Under the pieces are notes generated by a model. That model was not told where the DNA came from. It did not search any database and saw nothing but the letters and a program-made list of their open reading frames with translations. A DNA stretch of 64,000 bases, taken from positions 2,170,001 to 2,234,000 of the forward strand of contig CBDESR010000005.1 of assembly GCA_965242615.1 (NCBI GenBank), read 5' to 3'. The translations under genes and the position numbers were made by a program. Of this stretch, positions 35,090 through 44,898 are shown piece after piece. Origin of the DNA: CBDBCU01 sp965242615 (GTDB lineage: Bacteria; Chloroflexota; Dehalococcoidia; Lucifugimonadales; UBA3495). Position 1 is the stretch's first letter. Every line of letters begins with the position of its first letter.

Positions 35090-38000
35090 ATGCCCTTAAC
35101 CCCCAAGCTGCCCCTGTTCGCCGCGACCCTGACCCTGTTGGTTCTGATTCTGGCCGCAGTTTCCCTGAACGCCACCCTTACCCCTACGGCCCAGGCCCAA
35201 ACGACGACGACCGCCACCGACTACGACAGCAACGATGACGGGCTGATTGAAATTACCACCCTGGCCCAACTGAACGCCATCCGCTGGGACTTGAACGGCG
35301 ACGGGGCGGTGGATTATACGAACGATCAGACCGTCTATACCGCCGCCTTTCCCAACGCCGCCGCCGGCATGGGCTGTCCCGACGGCAGCGACGCCGACAC
35401 CAACCCCGACCCTTGCATTGGCTACGAACTGAAAGCCGACCTGACCTTTGACAGCAACGGCGATGGCAGCGTTACGGCTGCCGATTCCGGCGGCCTTTAC
35501 TGGAACGGCGGCGCCGGCTGGACGCCCATCGGGGATGTCTATGACGGCTACAGCGGGGAGTTTCAAGGCCGGGGCAATACCATTTCCCACCTGTTCATCA
35601 ACAACTCCACTCGGGTCTATCTGGGCTTGTTCGGCGCCATCCGACATCGCGGCCGGGTCAGCGGCTTGGGGCTGGAGCAGGTCAGCAGCAGCAGCAGCCT
35701 CCCGGCGCGCGCCGGAAGCTTGGCCGGGTCCAATGTCGGCGTCATCACGGCCAGCTACGCTAGGGGAACTTTGAGCAGCAACGCCAGCGCCAGCGGCAAT
35801 GCGCTGACCGGGGGACTGGTGGGGTATAACGGTCTGGCCGCCACGGTGCAAGCCAGCTATGCGAATGTTACCGTGTCGAACCGGCACAGCCGGGCGTCGG
35901 CCATCGCCGGCGGCCTGGTCGGGCAGAATGAGGGCAATATCCAGGCCAGTTATGCCACCGGCGCGGTGTCGGTTCACGGGACCACCCGGTTCACCCGGGC
36001 CGGCGGCTTGGTGGGGCGTCAACTTCGCAACGGCCGGGTAACCAACAGCTATTGGGACACCACGACCTCGGGGCTGTCGTACAGCGCCGGCGGGACGGGA
36101 CAAAGTAGTAGCGCCCTGCAAACCCCGTCCGGCTACACCGGCATTTACGCCCACTGGAACCTGAACCTGGACGGCACTGCCGGCGGGGATAACCCGTGGT
36201 ATTTCGGCGCTGCTAATCAGTATCCCGTCCCGGTCTATGAGACGGCGCGGGATTACGATGCCGACAACGACCGATTGCTGGAAGTGGACAACCTGGCGCA
36301 GCTGAACGCCCTCCGCTGGGACTTGAACGGCGATGGGGCAGTGGCGGCGGCGGACCAAGCCAACTACGCCGCCGCCTTTCCGTGGCCGGCGGCCGGGATG
36401 GGCTGCGCGGATGGTACTACCGCCGCCGCCTGCATCGGCTACGAGCTGCAAACCGACCTGGACTTCGACACCAACGGGAATGGCAGCATTGACGCCAATG
36501 ACCAGTTCTGGAACAACGGGGCTGGCTGGTTGCCTATCGGCGGCTGGGCAGTCGCCACGACTCATACCCTCACGCAAAGCGAGTGGGACGCCAGGAATTT
36601 CTCAGGGACTTTCCAAGGCAACGGCAAGACCATTGTCAACCTGTATATTAACTATACCTCAACCCGACCGTTCGATTCCAATCTCGGCTTGTTCGAGGTT
36701 ATAGGTACCACCGGGATTGTCGACAGCGTAAAGCTGCGGGATGTGGATATCCGCACTCAGTCTCACGCTACAATAGGGGCTTTGACTGCGAGCAACATCG
36801 GAAGCATCACGGGCAGTTCGGCCACTGGTCGCATCAACGCGAACTTTGGGGACTACAGAAACCATGCCGGGGGCTTGGTGGGCAGCAACCACGGTAGCAT
36901 CACCAGCAGCTACGCCAACGCCGAAATTGCGGGTAACGCTTGGAAAGCTGGCGGGTTGGCAGGAGATAACGCTTGCCTTGGGATGGGCCCCCCCGAGAAT
37001 GAGTCCTTTATCTGTGGGAGCATTGTCGCCAGCTACTCCAGTGGAGCAGTCAGCACCACCTACAGCAACCCCGACCCTTCCAATAGCTACTTAAATGCCC
37101 ATTTTCGTAGCTACTTAAATGCCCACTTGGGCGGTCTGGTGGGCCACAACGAGTCGGCGATTACTGCCTCTTACTCCCACAGTCCAGTCAAGGCTACCGG
37201 CAGTGGGGCGCACGTGGGCGGATTGGTGGGTTACAACCAGCGGGCTGCAACAGAGGATTACGATGTGATTTCTCGTGGAGGTGCCGCCTCACTGGGAACC
37301 ATCACTGCCAGTTACGCCATTGGTCCGGTTGTGGCTACCGGAACCAACACCTCCATTGGCGGCTTGGTTGGCAAGAACAACGAGGATGAGGATATCTTCC
37401 GTAGTGGGGGAACAGCGGTCAACAGCTACTGGGACACCCAGGTCAGCGGCCAGAGCAGCAGCGCCTTGGGGACGGGCAAGACCACGGCGGAACTGACCGA
37501 CCCCACCGGCTACAGCGGCATCTACGCTAACTGGAACCCGAACCTGGACGGGCAAACCGGCAATGATGACCCTTGGGACTTCACCCACCACTACCCCAAG
37601 CTGAAGTATGGTGGGCTGGCTCTGCTGAACCAAGCCCGTATCTACCCGGATTACGATGGCAGCTCCCCGGTAGTGGGCGAGGTTGTAGTCTATCGGCTGA
37701 ACGATGGCTACCATACCCGCTTGGGCAGCGATGCTGTTAAGTGGGAACTCTCCACCGATGGCGTAAGCGACTGGACGGCGGCCCCAAGCAGTGGCAGCAG
37801 TCTCCGCAGCACCGGCGGCACGGATTACTTCGTGCCGAAAGCCACCGAAGCCAACCGGCGGCTGCGGAATCAGGTTAATACCACGGAATCGGGATGGCTT
37901 GCCAGTTACATCACCCCGCCCATCAAGGCAGCCTGGACCGGGGCAACGGCTGCGGCCAGTTTTGCCAGTGGGCATAACCCGCCCCGGGTGGGGCAAAGCA

Positions 38001-38230
38001 TCGTCATCAGCGGCAGTGACAAGGTGTGGTGGATGTTCTGCGCGGCGGCCACGACCAGCGATTGTGTGGTGGGCGACACCAATAAGAGCCGCCAAACCAG
38101 TTATACGCCCGGCGCCGGGGTGCAGGGCAAATATCTGTATGCCTACCGCTACTACACCGACAGCAACGGCGTTCTGACCAAAGCCAGCACCGGCTTTATC
38201 GGCCCGATACAGGCGGCGGCCAGTCCCTAG
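35090..38230 (+). CDS. Large secreted GLUG-repeat protein (adhesin-like)
   Basis: From ATG 35090 (AAGGAG nine bases upstream) this is a 1046-residue exported protein with signal peptide LFAATLTLLVLILAAVSLNA. Two large homologous modules start DYDSNDDGLIEITTLAQLNA (about residue 47) and DYDADNDRLLEVDNLAQLNA (about 388); each has a D-x-N-G-D-G calcium-type loop followed by GLUG repeats such as GGLVGYNGLAATVQASYANV and GGLVGQNEGNIQASYATGAV. A C-terminal Ig-like region follows. GLUG repeats are known from surface adhesins and IgA-peptidase-type proteins. No sortase or anchor motif is seen, so it may be released or held by another system. Confidence 0.82.
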   Translation: MPLTPKLPLFAATLTLLVLILAAVSLNATLTPTAQAQTTTTATDYDSNDDGLIEITTLAQLNAIRWDLNGDGAVDYTNDQTVYTAAFPNAAAGMGCPDGSDADTNPDPCIGYELKADLTFDSNGDGSVTAADSGGLYWNGGAGWTPIGDVYDGYSGEFQGRGNTISHLFINNSTRVYLGLFGAIRHRGRVSGLGLEQVSSSSSLPARAGSLAGSNVGVITASYARGTLSSNASASGNALTGGLVGYNGLAATVQASYANVTVSNRHSRASAIAGGLVGQNEGNIQASYATGAVSVHGTTRFTRAGGLVGRQLRNGRVTNSYWDTTTSGLSYSAGGTGQSSSALQTPSGYTGIYAHWNLNLDGTAGGDNPWYFGAANQYPVPVYETARDYDADNDRLLEVDNLAQLNALRWDLNGDGAVAAADQANYAAAFPWPAAGMGCADGTTAAACIGYELQTDLDFDTNGNGSIDANDQFWNNGAGWLPIGGWAVATTHTLTQSEWDARNFSGTFQGNGKTIVNLYINYTSTRPFDSNLGLFEVIGTTGIVDSVKLRDVDIRTQSHATIGALTASNIGSITGSSATGRINANFGDYRNHAGGLVGSNHGSITSSYANAEIAGNAWKAGGLAGDNACLGMGPPENESFICGSIVASYSSGAVSTTYSNPDPSNSYLNAHFRSYLNAHLGGLVGHNESAITASYSHSPVKATGSGAHVGGLVGYNQRAATEDYDVISRGGAASLGTITASYAIGPVVATGTNTSIGGLVGKNNEDEDIFRSGGTAVNSYWDTQVSGQSSSALGTGKTTAELTDPTGYSGIYANWNPNLDGQTGNDDPWDFTHHYPKLKYGGLALLNQARIYPDYDGSSPVVGEVVVYRLNDGYHTRLGSDAVKWELSTDGVSDWTAAPSSGSSLRSTGGTDYFVPKATEANRRLRNQVNTTESGWLASYITPPIKAAWTGATAAASFASGHNPPRVGQSIVISGSDKVWWMFCAAATTSDCVVGDTNKSRQTSYTPGAGVQGKYLYAYRYYTDSNGVLTKASTGFIGPIQAAASP

Positions 38231-38260
38231 CCGTAACCCCTTTGCCGGTCATCTAACGCG

Positions 38261-38289
38261 CGGGCGGGTTAAACTGACCCGCCCGTTTT
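38261..38289 (+). terminator. Terminator after the GLUG gene, followed by a gene-free gap
   Basis: CGGGCGGGT (38261-38269) pairs with ACCCGCCCG (38277-38285), then TTTTG. The rest of the gap to 38754 holds no recognisable gene; a degraded copy of unidentified sequence cannot be excluded. Confidence 0.85.
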
Positions 38290-38754
38290 GTAACCGACTA
38301 GATAATAGCTGCCGGAGCTGCCGCCATTGACGCAAGTGAGCAGGCTACCGATGCCAATGCGATAGCCGATAAGGAGAACCGGGCATCTGGTCGCTGCCAG
38401 AGCAGCAGCAGCGAAAAGGATAACGGCGGCGGCAAGCCGCCCAAAGTTAATGCGCTGCTACCATAAAAGCCGGCTGAACCAGAGCCGTTTGTCCGGGCAA
38501 CTGACCGACTAATGCCGAGAAGTAAGTTGCTGAAGCGGCGCGGACGCGCTGCAAAGGGGCTTGGTCAAGCAAATGCCAACCCGGACCGCCTTACTCGGAC
38601 CGAGTTGAACTCTATTCAATGATACGCTGCTCTCGGGAAAAGCAACACCCTGACAAAGTTAAACATATAACGCCCAAATAATTTGTCAACACGCCCTAGG
38701 GCAGCGTTGCCATTCTACCCTAACCGGCGTACCCTTACCAAGGGCAAAGCGGCC

Positions 38755-39522
38755 CTACTCTTTCCAGAACCGTTCCTCCCGGAACTGCCACCCCTGCGGC
38801 GTAACCAGTTCCTTCACCCCGGCAATCATCCCCGGATGCCCGCAGGTATAGACCATCGTATCCTCTGGCGGCAGGTCAAACTCCGCCAGGTAATGCTCCA
38901 CCAGATTGTTGAGCCGGCCCGTCGCCCCGGTCCACCCGGCGTTGCGATCCTCGTTAGGCCGACTCACCGCCGGCACAAACTTGATAAAATACGGATACTG
39001 CGCCGCCAGTTCCGCCAACTCCCGGTCATAGGTCAGCTCATCCTGATAACTGGCCCCCAGCAGCACATAGAAATAGTGGCCCGTCCCGCCTTGATGCAGA
39101 TACTCCCGGATGATGCTCAAGTACGGCCCCACCCCGGTTACCGTGGCCAGCATCAAGTGGTGATGCACCTTTTCGTTCAGAGTAAAAATCCCCTTGGGCC
39201 GCGGCCGGATGGACATCCTATCCCCCACCGCCATTTGCCACATCTTGGGCGTCAACTCCCCCTCCGGCACCAACTCCACGAAAATCTCCAGCGTCTCCTC
39301 ATACGGCGCGGACACGATGGAATAGGCCCGTTCCACTCCCTCTTTCCCCAGGGTGCAATACTGCCCCGGCTTGAACTTGAACGGCCCCTCCTGCGGCGCC
39401 AGCTTAATCACCATCAACTCCTCGGTGATGTCCCGCCGATCAACCAGTTCGGCTTGCGGCAGCTGGTCCGTGCGGTATTGCGGCCGCCCCGGGGCCGCCG
39501 CCCTATCGCTGCTGGTGGTCAT
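38755..39522 (-). CDS. Ferredoxin--NADP+ reductase
   Basis: The 255-residue flavoprotein shows the FNR pattern: LVDRRDITEELMVIKLAPQE, KPGQYCTLGKEGVERAYSIV, SAPYEETLEIFVELVPEGEL, MLATVTGVGPYLSIIREYLH and a C-terminal VYTCGHPGMIAGVKELV with FREERFWKE. It would shuttle electrons between ferredoxin or flavodoxin and NADP(H). It is the last gene of the nuoE-nuoF-oxidoreductase group on this strand (138 bp after the large subunit gene). It could also use the ferredoxin reduced by the KorAB enzyme encoded at 13-15.7 kb. Confidence 0.9.
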   Translation of the reverse strand: MTTSSDRAAAPGRPQYRTDQLPQAELVDRRDITEELMVIKLAPQEGPFKFKPGQYCTLGKEGVERAYSIVSAPYEETLEIFVELVPEGELTPKMWQMAVGDRMSIRPRPKGIFTLNEKVHHHLMLATVTGVGPYLSIIREYLHQGGTGHYFYVLLGASYQDELTYDRELAELAAQYPYFIKFVPAVSRPNEDRNAGWTGATGRLNNLVEHYLAEFDLPPEDTMVYTCGHPGMIAGVKELVTPQGWQFREERFWKE

Positions 39523-39660
39523 CTTTACCTCGCTTCAACTAATTTTCCCGGGATTGCCGGGGACTGTTCACCCCGACCCTTTCCCAAACCGTCCGAATCT
39601 GAACCGCCGCCGTCTCCGAACTACCAACAAGGCAATCCGTCCCAGCCGGCCCGCAATGCC

Positions 39661-42516
39661 CTACACTCCGTTACCGCCCTCCGCCGCCACCTTCACCACC
39701 CGCGCCGGCCGAATATCCAACCCCGGTGTCCGGGACATCGGCTCCGGCTCCGTCGAGTTCTGCAAATCTACCGCCAGTTGCCCGAACAGTATCGTCGCCG
39801 CCACCGTGCCGCCCGGCCGTCCCACCTCCAGTCGCGCTTGCCCAGCCAGCCGCCCCCCCGGCGTCTGCACTTCCACCGTATCCCCCTCGACAATGCCCCA
39901 CGCCGCGGCGTCCTCCGGGTTCAACTCCACCACTTCCTCCCGTTCAATGCGGTTGCTACCCCCCGGCCCATCCGCAGTCACCCGGGTATCCCGATCCCGT
40001 TGCAGCAGCACCCGCCCCGGCACAAACCGCGCCGGATACTCCCCATCTGCCGCGGCCGGCGCGGCCCGGAATTGCGGAATCAGCCAATCCGCCTTGCCCC
40101 CGGGAAAGCCATCCCGGTACAGAACCGCCGTCCCGCCGCCGCTTTCCCCCGCTGGCCACTGTAACCCCCGCCGCTCCTTGCTGACATAAAGCAGCTGCGT
40201 CGGCTGCGGACTTTCCAACCCGCTCCGCAAAGTCAGCCCCGTTTCCTTATCCAACCGGGCGTAGGATATGCCGGCATAATTAGGAACCACTTCCGCGATT
40301 TCATCCATCACCGCCCCGGCATCCGGATAGTCAAAGCCGGCCGCGTCCAGCCGCTGCCCCAACTGGCAAAACACCCACTGCTCCGATTTAGCGTTGCCGC
40401 CTTGCGGTTGAAACACCGGCCGCACCCGTTGCACCCGCCGCTCCAAATTGGTATAAGTCCCATCCTTTTCCGCAAAGGACACCCGCGGCAAAACCACCTC
40501 CGCCAGTTGCGCCGGCCGGCTCAGGAAAGTATCCATCACCACCAGAAACTCCAGATTCTGCAACGCCGCCAACCCATCCCCCAAGCGGCCGTTCACCAGG
40601 TTATAGATGTCCCCCACCAGCAGCATCGCTTTGACCGTCCCTTGCCGCGCCGCTGCCACCATTTGCGGCAAGCCCAAACCGGCATCCGTTGGCAAAGTGC
40701 AGCCCCACCGTTCCTCCAATTCCTGCCGCGCTTGCCGTTCCCGCCGCCCGGGTTTCACTCCCGGCAGTAGGTCGGGAACGCAGCCCACATCCACGGCTCC
40801 CGCTTCATTCGTCCCCGGCGGCAGCGGATAAATGCCCGCCCCTGCCTTGCCCACATTCCCGGTCAGTAGCGCCAGGTTCACCAAAGCGTTGACGCAATCC
40901 CGCTGCAAATCCCGGTCGATATTGTCCAACGAATAGCAAATCGCGGCAGTCTCAGCCCCCCCGAAAAACTCGGCCGCCCGGGCCATTTCCGCCCGACCCA
41001 CTCCGGTAACGGCGGCGATTTCCTCCAGATCCAGGTTGTTCAGGTAGTAATACAACGTAGCCGGATCCTCGCACCGCTGCTCCACCCACTCCTTATCGAC
41101 CCGCCCCTGCTCTACCACTTCCCGCAGCAATCCCCCCAGCAGCAGCAACTCCGTGCCGGGGATGGGCCGCAGCCAGCAGGCGGCGTAGCGGGTCAACTCC
41201 ACCTCCCGGGGGTCAATAACTACCAGCTTCGCCCCGGCTTTCACCGCCCGCTTGATCGGCACCCCCACCACATTGTTATCCTCGGTCAGGTTGCTGTTGA
41301 ACACCAGAATCGCCCCGGCCCGCTCCAAATCCCAAATCGGATTGGTCGCCCACCGGTAACCTAGAGACTGCTCCAATCCCCCGGTCAATTCCGGTTGCAA
41401 GTTGGAAGTCAAATCCACATTGTTGGATTGCATCGCTACCCGCGCCAACTTCTGCGCCAGGTAATGCTCCTCCGTAGTCCCGTTGGGCGCCGCCAGCAGC
41501 CCGAAAGCCGCTCCCCGGTACTCATCCAGCCGTTGGGCAATGTAGTCCAACGCCTCCTCCCAGCTGCATTCCGTCAGTTGCCCCTCCCGCCGTAATAGCG
41601 GCGTTTGCAACCGGTCGCCCCGGTTAATAAACTCCAGCCCGAACTTCCCCTTGAAACACCCTTGCCCCCGATTGGCGGGCGAATTATATTCCGGCACCAC
41701 CCGAATCAGCTGCCCGTCCCCGTTCAGCTCCAAATTCAGCTGACAGCCCACCGGACAGTGCGGGCAAATCGTCCGCTCCACCCGTCGCGCCTTTTCCCAC
41801 TTGTGTTCCCGCTCCACCAACGCCCCTACCGGGCAGACATCAATACACGCCCCGCAGAACTCGCACCCCGACTCCAGCAGCGACGACCCGAAAGAAGTCC
41901 CCACCAACGCCTTGCCCGACCGTTCGGTGAAACAAATGGCGTCATCCCCTCGAATCTCCTCACACGCCCGCACGCACCGCCCGCAGGTGATGCACAGGTT
42001 ATAGTCCCGGTCATAAAAGGGATCCGCCACCTCCAGCGGAATCTGCTTGTATTTATAGTTCAGCGGCGACTCCAGCTCCATCCCCAGATACCGCACCGTA
42101 TCCTTGAACTCGCACCGCTCATTCTTGGGACAGGTAACGCAGCGGTCATTCACCGACACATGACGCAGGCAAATATCCTGCGGCCCGCAAATGTCAATCC
42201 GATGGCAGGTCAGGCAGCCGTTGGGATGTTCCGCAATCAGCATCTGCATTACCGACCGCCGCAGTTCGTTCACATCCCGCGCCTCGCTGCGGATCCGCAT
42301 CCCGTCTGCAACCGGCAAAGTGCAGGCCGCCGGAAAGCCCCGCCCGCCTTCGACCGCCACCACGCACATTCGGCAGGCGGCGTACGGCGCCATCCCCGGA
42401 TGGTAGCACAGATAAGGAACATAAATGCCGGCGTCAATGGCCGCTTCCAGGACCATCTTGCCCCGTTCCGTAGTTATCTCCACCCCGTCAATGGCGATGG
42501 TAATTTCCTCAGCCAT
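39661..42516 (-). CDS. NuoG/formate-dehydrogenase-like molybdopterin oxidoreductase large subunit
   Basis: A 951-residue protein with, in order: a [2Fe-2S] domain (C37, C48, C51, C65), an H-x3-C-x2-C-x5-C motif, an extra Cys-rich loop, two [4Fe-4S] clusters (CITCGRCVRAC and CEFCGACIDVCPVG), a third cluster motif CPHCPVGC with GQGC, and the molybdopterin guanine dinucleotide domains. It is built like FdsA/NuoG. However, where formate dehydrogenases carry Sec/Cys followed by His, this protein reads TSNLQPELTGG (near residues 369-379) with neither residue, so it may not be a formate dehydrogenase. It is encoded directly after nuoF, hinting at an NADH-linked diaphorase-type complex. Confidence 0.88.
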   Translation of the reverse strand: MAEEITIAIDGVEITTERGKMVLEAAIDAGIYVPYLCYHPGMAPYAACRMCVVAVEGGRGFPAACTLPVADGMRIRSEARDVNELRRSVMQMLIAEHPNGCLTCHRIDICGPQDICLRHVSVNDRCVTCPKNERCEFKDTVRYLGMELESPLNYKYKQIPLEVADPFYDRDYNLCITCGRCVRACEEIRGDDAICFTERSGKALVGTSFGSSLLESGCEFCGACIDVCPVGALVEREHKWEKARRVERTICPHCPVGCQLNLELNGDGQLIRVVPEYNSPANRGQGCFKGKFGLEFINRGDRLQTPLLRREGQLTECSWEEALDYIAQRLDEYRGAAFGLLAAPNGTTEEHYLAQKLARVAMQSNNVDLTSNLQPELTGGLEQSLGYRWATNPIWDLERAGAILVFNSNLTEDNNVVGVPIKRAVKAGAKLVVIDPREVELTRYAACWLRPIPGTELLLLGGLLREVVEQGRVDKEWVEQRCEDPATLYYYLNNLDLEEIAAVTGVGRAEMARAAEFFGGAETAAICYSLDNIDRDLQRDCVNALVNLALLTGNVGKAGAGIYPLPPGTNEAGAVDVGCVPDLLPGVKPGRRERQARQELEERWGCTLPTDAGLGLPQMVAAARQGTVKAMLLVGDIYNLVNGRLGDGLAALQNLEFLVVMDTFLSRPAQLAEVVLPRVSFAEKDGTYTNLERRVQRVRPVFQPQGGNAKSEQWVFCQLGQRLDAAGFDYPDAGAVMDEIAEVVPNYAGISYARLDKETGLTLRSGLESPQPTQLLYVSKERRGLQWPAGESGGGTAVLYRDGFPGGKADWLIPQFRAAPAAADGEYPARFVPGRVLLQRDRDTRVTADGPGGSNRIEREEVVELNPEDAAAWGIVEGDTVEVQTPGGRLAGQARLEVGRPGGTVAATILFGQLAVDLQNSTEPEPMSRTPGLDIRPARVVKVAAEGGNGV

Positions 42517-42566
42517 TCAATCCTCGCGCAGCCCTTGCCCAATGCGACTAATGCTGTTGCTGTCAA

Positions 42567-44291
42567 CTACCGCCGGCTCAACCGCGGCGCAAAATGCGGC
42601 TCCCCGCAGCGGCCGGTCGGACACCGCTTTTCCTCAATATGCGCCGCAAACTCCTCGGGAAAATACCGCAGCGCCGACGCCACCGGGCTGAACCCCAATT
42701 GCCCATGCCCGCACAGCGAACCGGCTTGCATATTCAACCCCACCGACCGCATCAACTCCAAATCCTCCGGCCCCCCTTCCAGCTTTCCAATCCGCTCCAA
42801 TGCCTCCAGCAGATGACTCATCCCCATCCGACAGGGAAAGCACTTGCCGCAGGACTCGTACTGGCAAAAGGCAATCAACACCCGCGTCAAATCTACCACG
42901 CAGGCATCATCCCCCGCGGCGATTATCCCCCCGGAACCCAAAATCGCCCCGGCGTTGCGAAACACCTCAAAATCCAGCAGCAAATCCGCCGCCGCAATCC
43001 CCAGCACGCCCCCCAATGGCCCGCCGGTCTGAATAAACTTCAACTTCCGGCCCGCCGGCGGCCCCCCGGCAATTTCGTACAGCACCTCTTGCAGGTTCAA
43101 CCCCATCGGCAGCTCTACCATTCCGGTATAATTCAACGCCCCGCTCAGGCACAGAATCACCGTCCCGGTACTGCGCTCGTGGCCGATGCCCGCAAACCAC
43201 TCCCCGCCCTTGGCGATAATCTCCGGCACATACGCCAAAGTCTTGACATTATTGATATTGGTCGGCTTCCCGAAAACCCCCACCTGCGCCGGAAACGGCG
43301 GCCGGTACCGCGGCATCGACCGCTTCCCCTCAATGGCCTCCATCAACGCCGTTTCCTCCCCGGCCACATAGGAATCCCCGGTCAATGCCACCTCCAGGTC
43401 AAACTGGAACCCCGACCCCAGAATATCCGACCCCAGCAATCCCAACTCGTAGGCTTGCGCCACCGCCGTCTTGGCCCGCTCAATCGGCCCATCGTGCCCA
43501 TGCCGAATGAAAATATACCCGTAGTTGGCCCCGGTAGCGTATCCCGCCAATATCATCCCCTCCACTACCGTATGCGGGTCGCTTTCCAGTATCCCTTTAT
43601 CGTTAAACGCCCCCGGGTCGCCCTCCTCGCAGTTGCACAGAATATACTTGTCCGCAGCCCCGTTATCCGCCAAAAACTTCCACTTAACCCCGGTGGCAAA
43701 GGCCGCGCCGCCGCGTCCCCGCAGCCCGGACGCCGTAACCTCCTCCCTTACCTCCTCCGGTGTCATTGCCGTCAACGCCCGCTGTAATGCGGCGTAACCC
43801 CCGTTAGCCACATACTGGTAAATATCCAGCGGGTCAATCTGCCCGGCATTCCGCAAAGCAATCCGCTGTTCCTTAACCCGCATCGGATGCCGGTTCAAGT
43901 CCGGCAGCCCAATGCCGCCGCTGTCATCCCCCTCGGGATAAATGCAGCCCAGCGCGGCCGCCGCTACCGGCGCTCCCCCGACAATATGGGACGCCACAAT
44001 TTCCTCGGCCAATTCCGGGCTGACCTTCCCGTAAAAAACCCGCGCCTGCCCCGGAACTGCCACCTCTACCAACGGCTCCGCAAAGCACATACCCAAGCAA
44101 CCCACCCGACTCACCACCGCCTCCAAACCCCGCTTTGCCAACGCCGCCTCCAACGCCGCCGCCGCTTCCTCCGCTCCCGCCGCCTGCCCGCACAACGCCG
44201 TCCCCACCCGCAGCCAAGGCCGACCGCCGGCCGTCAACTCCGCCCAGCGACTTGTTGCGGCGGCCTGGATTTCCTCAAAAGTGGGGAACAT
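42567..44291 (-). CDS. nuoF: NuoF-like NADH-binding flavoprotein subunit
   Basis: The ATG at 44291 (GGAG upstream, eight bases after nuoE) gives 574 residues. An N-terminal thioredoxin-like segment with two cysteine pairs (TALCGQ, GCLGMCF) is followed by the FMN/NADH domain (SGLRGRGGAAFATGVKWKFL, CNCEEGDPGAFNDKGIL) and the C-terminal [4Fe-4S] motif ESCGKCFPCRMGMSHLLEAL. It oxidises NADH or reduces NAD+ via FMN. It sits between nuoE and the molybdopterin subunit, like the fdsG-fdsB-fdsA or hydrogenase diaphorase sets. Confidence 0.92.
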   Translation of the reverse strand: MFPTFEEIQAAATSRWAELTAGGRPWLRVGTALCGQAAGAEEAAAALEAALAKRGLEAVVSRVGCLGMCFAEPLVEVAVPGQARVFYGKVSPELAEEIVASHIVGGAPVAAAALGCIYPEGDDSGGIGLPDLNRHPMRVKEQRIALRNAGQIDPLDIYQYVANGGYAALQRALTAMTPEEVREEVTASGLRGRGGAAFATGVKWKFLADNGAADKYILCNCEEGDPGAFNDKGILESDPHTVVEGMILAGYATGANYGYIFIRHGHDGPIERAKTAVAQAYELGLLGSDILGSGFQFDLEVALTGDSYVAGEETALMEAIEGKRSMPRYRPPFPAQVGVFGKPTNINNVKTLAYVPEIIAKGGEWFAGIGHERSTGTVILCLSGALNYTGMVELPMGLNLQEVLYEIAGGPPAGRKLKFIQTGGPLGGVLGIAAADLLLDFEVFRNAGAILGSGGIIAAGDDACVVDLTRVLIAFCQYESCGKCFPCRMGMSHLLEALERIGKLEGGPEDLELMRSVGLNMQAGSLCGHGQLGFSPVASALRYFPEEFAAHIEEKRCPTGRCGEPHFAPRLSRR

Positions 44292-44299
44292 ACCGAACT

Positions 44300-44773
44300 T
44301 TACTCCGGAGACTGACCCAAAGCTTGGGTCACCCGGCGGCCCGCTTCCTCCGGGGAAAGCCGGCCGATTAAATGATGATTCACCGACATCACCGGCGCCA
44401 GCGCGCAGGCTCCCAGACAGGTATTGTACCGCACCGACAGCCGCCCGTCCGGGGTATCCCCCTCCTCCTCCAACCCGGCTGCCGCCAGCGTCGCCGCAAT
44501 CACCGGCATTGCCCCTACCAGATGGCACGACGGCCCCCAGCAAACTTCAATCCGCTGCTCGCAAGGCGGCGTCGTGCGAAAGTTGGGATAAAAGGACACC
44601 ACCGCCCAAACATCATTAACCGTAGCCTGGTTGAACTCCGCCACCGCCGCCACCGCTTCCTTGGGGATATACCCCAATTCATCCTCCACCGCCAGCAGCG
44701 ACGACAGAATCGTAATCGTCCGTTGCGGCTGCCGCGCCACCGCCCGGCTGCTCCGTTCCTTCAGCCCATCCAT
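44300..44773 (-). CDS. nuoE: NuoE-like [2Fe-2S] subunit
   Basis: A 157-residue thioredoxin-like [2Fe-2S] protein: ILSSLLAVEDELGYIPKEAV, then VVSFYPNFRTTPP, and the cluster ligands in CWGPSC and CLGAC. It relays electrons between NuoF flavin and the iron-sulfur chain of the large subunit. First gene of the electron-transfer group, 126 bp after the Sec-type DsbA gene on the same strand. Its length and cysteine spacing are standard. Confidence 0.92.
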   Translation of the reverse strand: MDGLKERSSRAVARQPQRTITILSSLLAVEDELGYIPKEAVAAVAEFNQATVNDVWAVVSFYPNFRTTPPCEQRIEVCWGPSCHLVGAMPVIAATLAAAGLEEEGDTPDGRLSVRYNTCLGACALAPVMSVNHHLIGRLSPEEAGRRVTQALGQSPE

Positions 44774-44898
44774 CTGCCGGGATCCTGACCTCTGCCCAAA
44801 TACTCTGCGCCTGATTATCGCCCCGCCCGCAATCCCCCGCTGAATGTTACCACAGGAAAATAGGCGGATTCAACCAATTTTCCCGCCGCCAGCCCCCC

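Noticed and set aside
39661..42516. Selenocysteine formate dehydrogenase (suggested by the nearby UGA-containing DsbA gene)
   Set aside because: There is no in-frame UGA; the frame runs uninterrupted and the Sec/Cys position is occupied by other residues.
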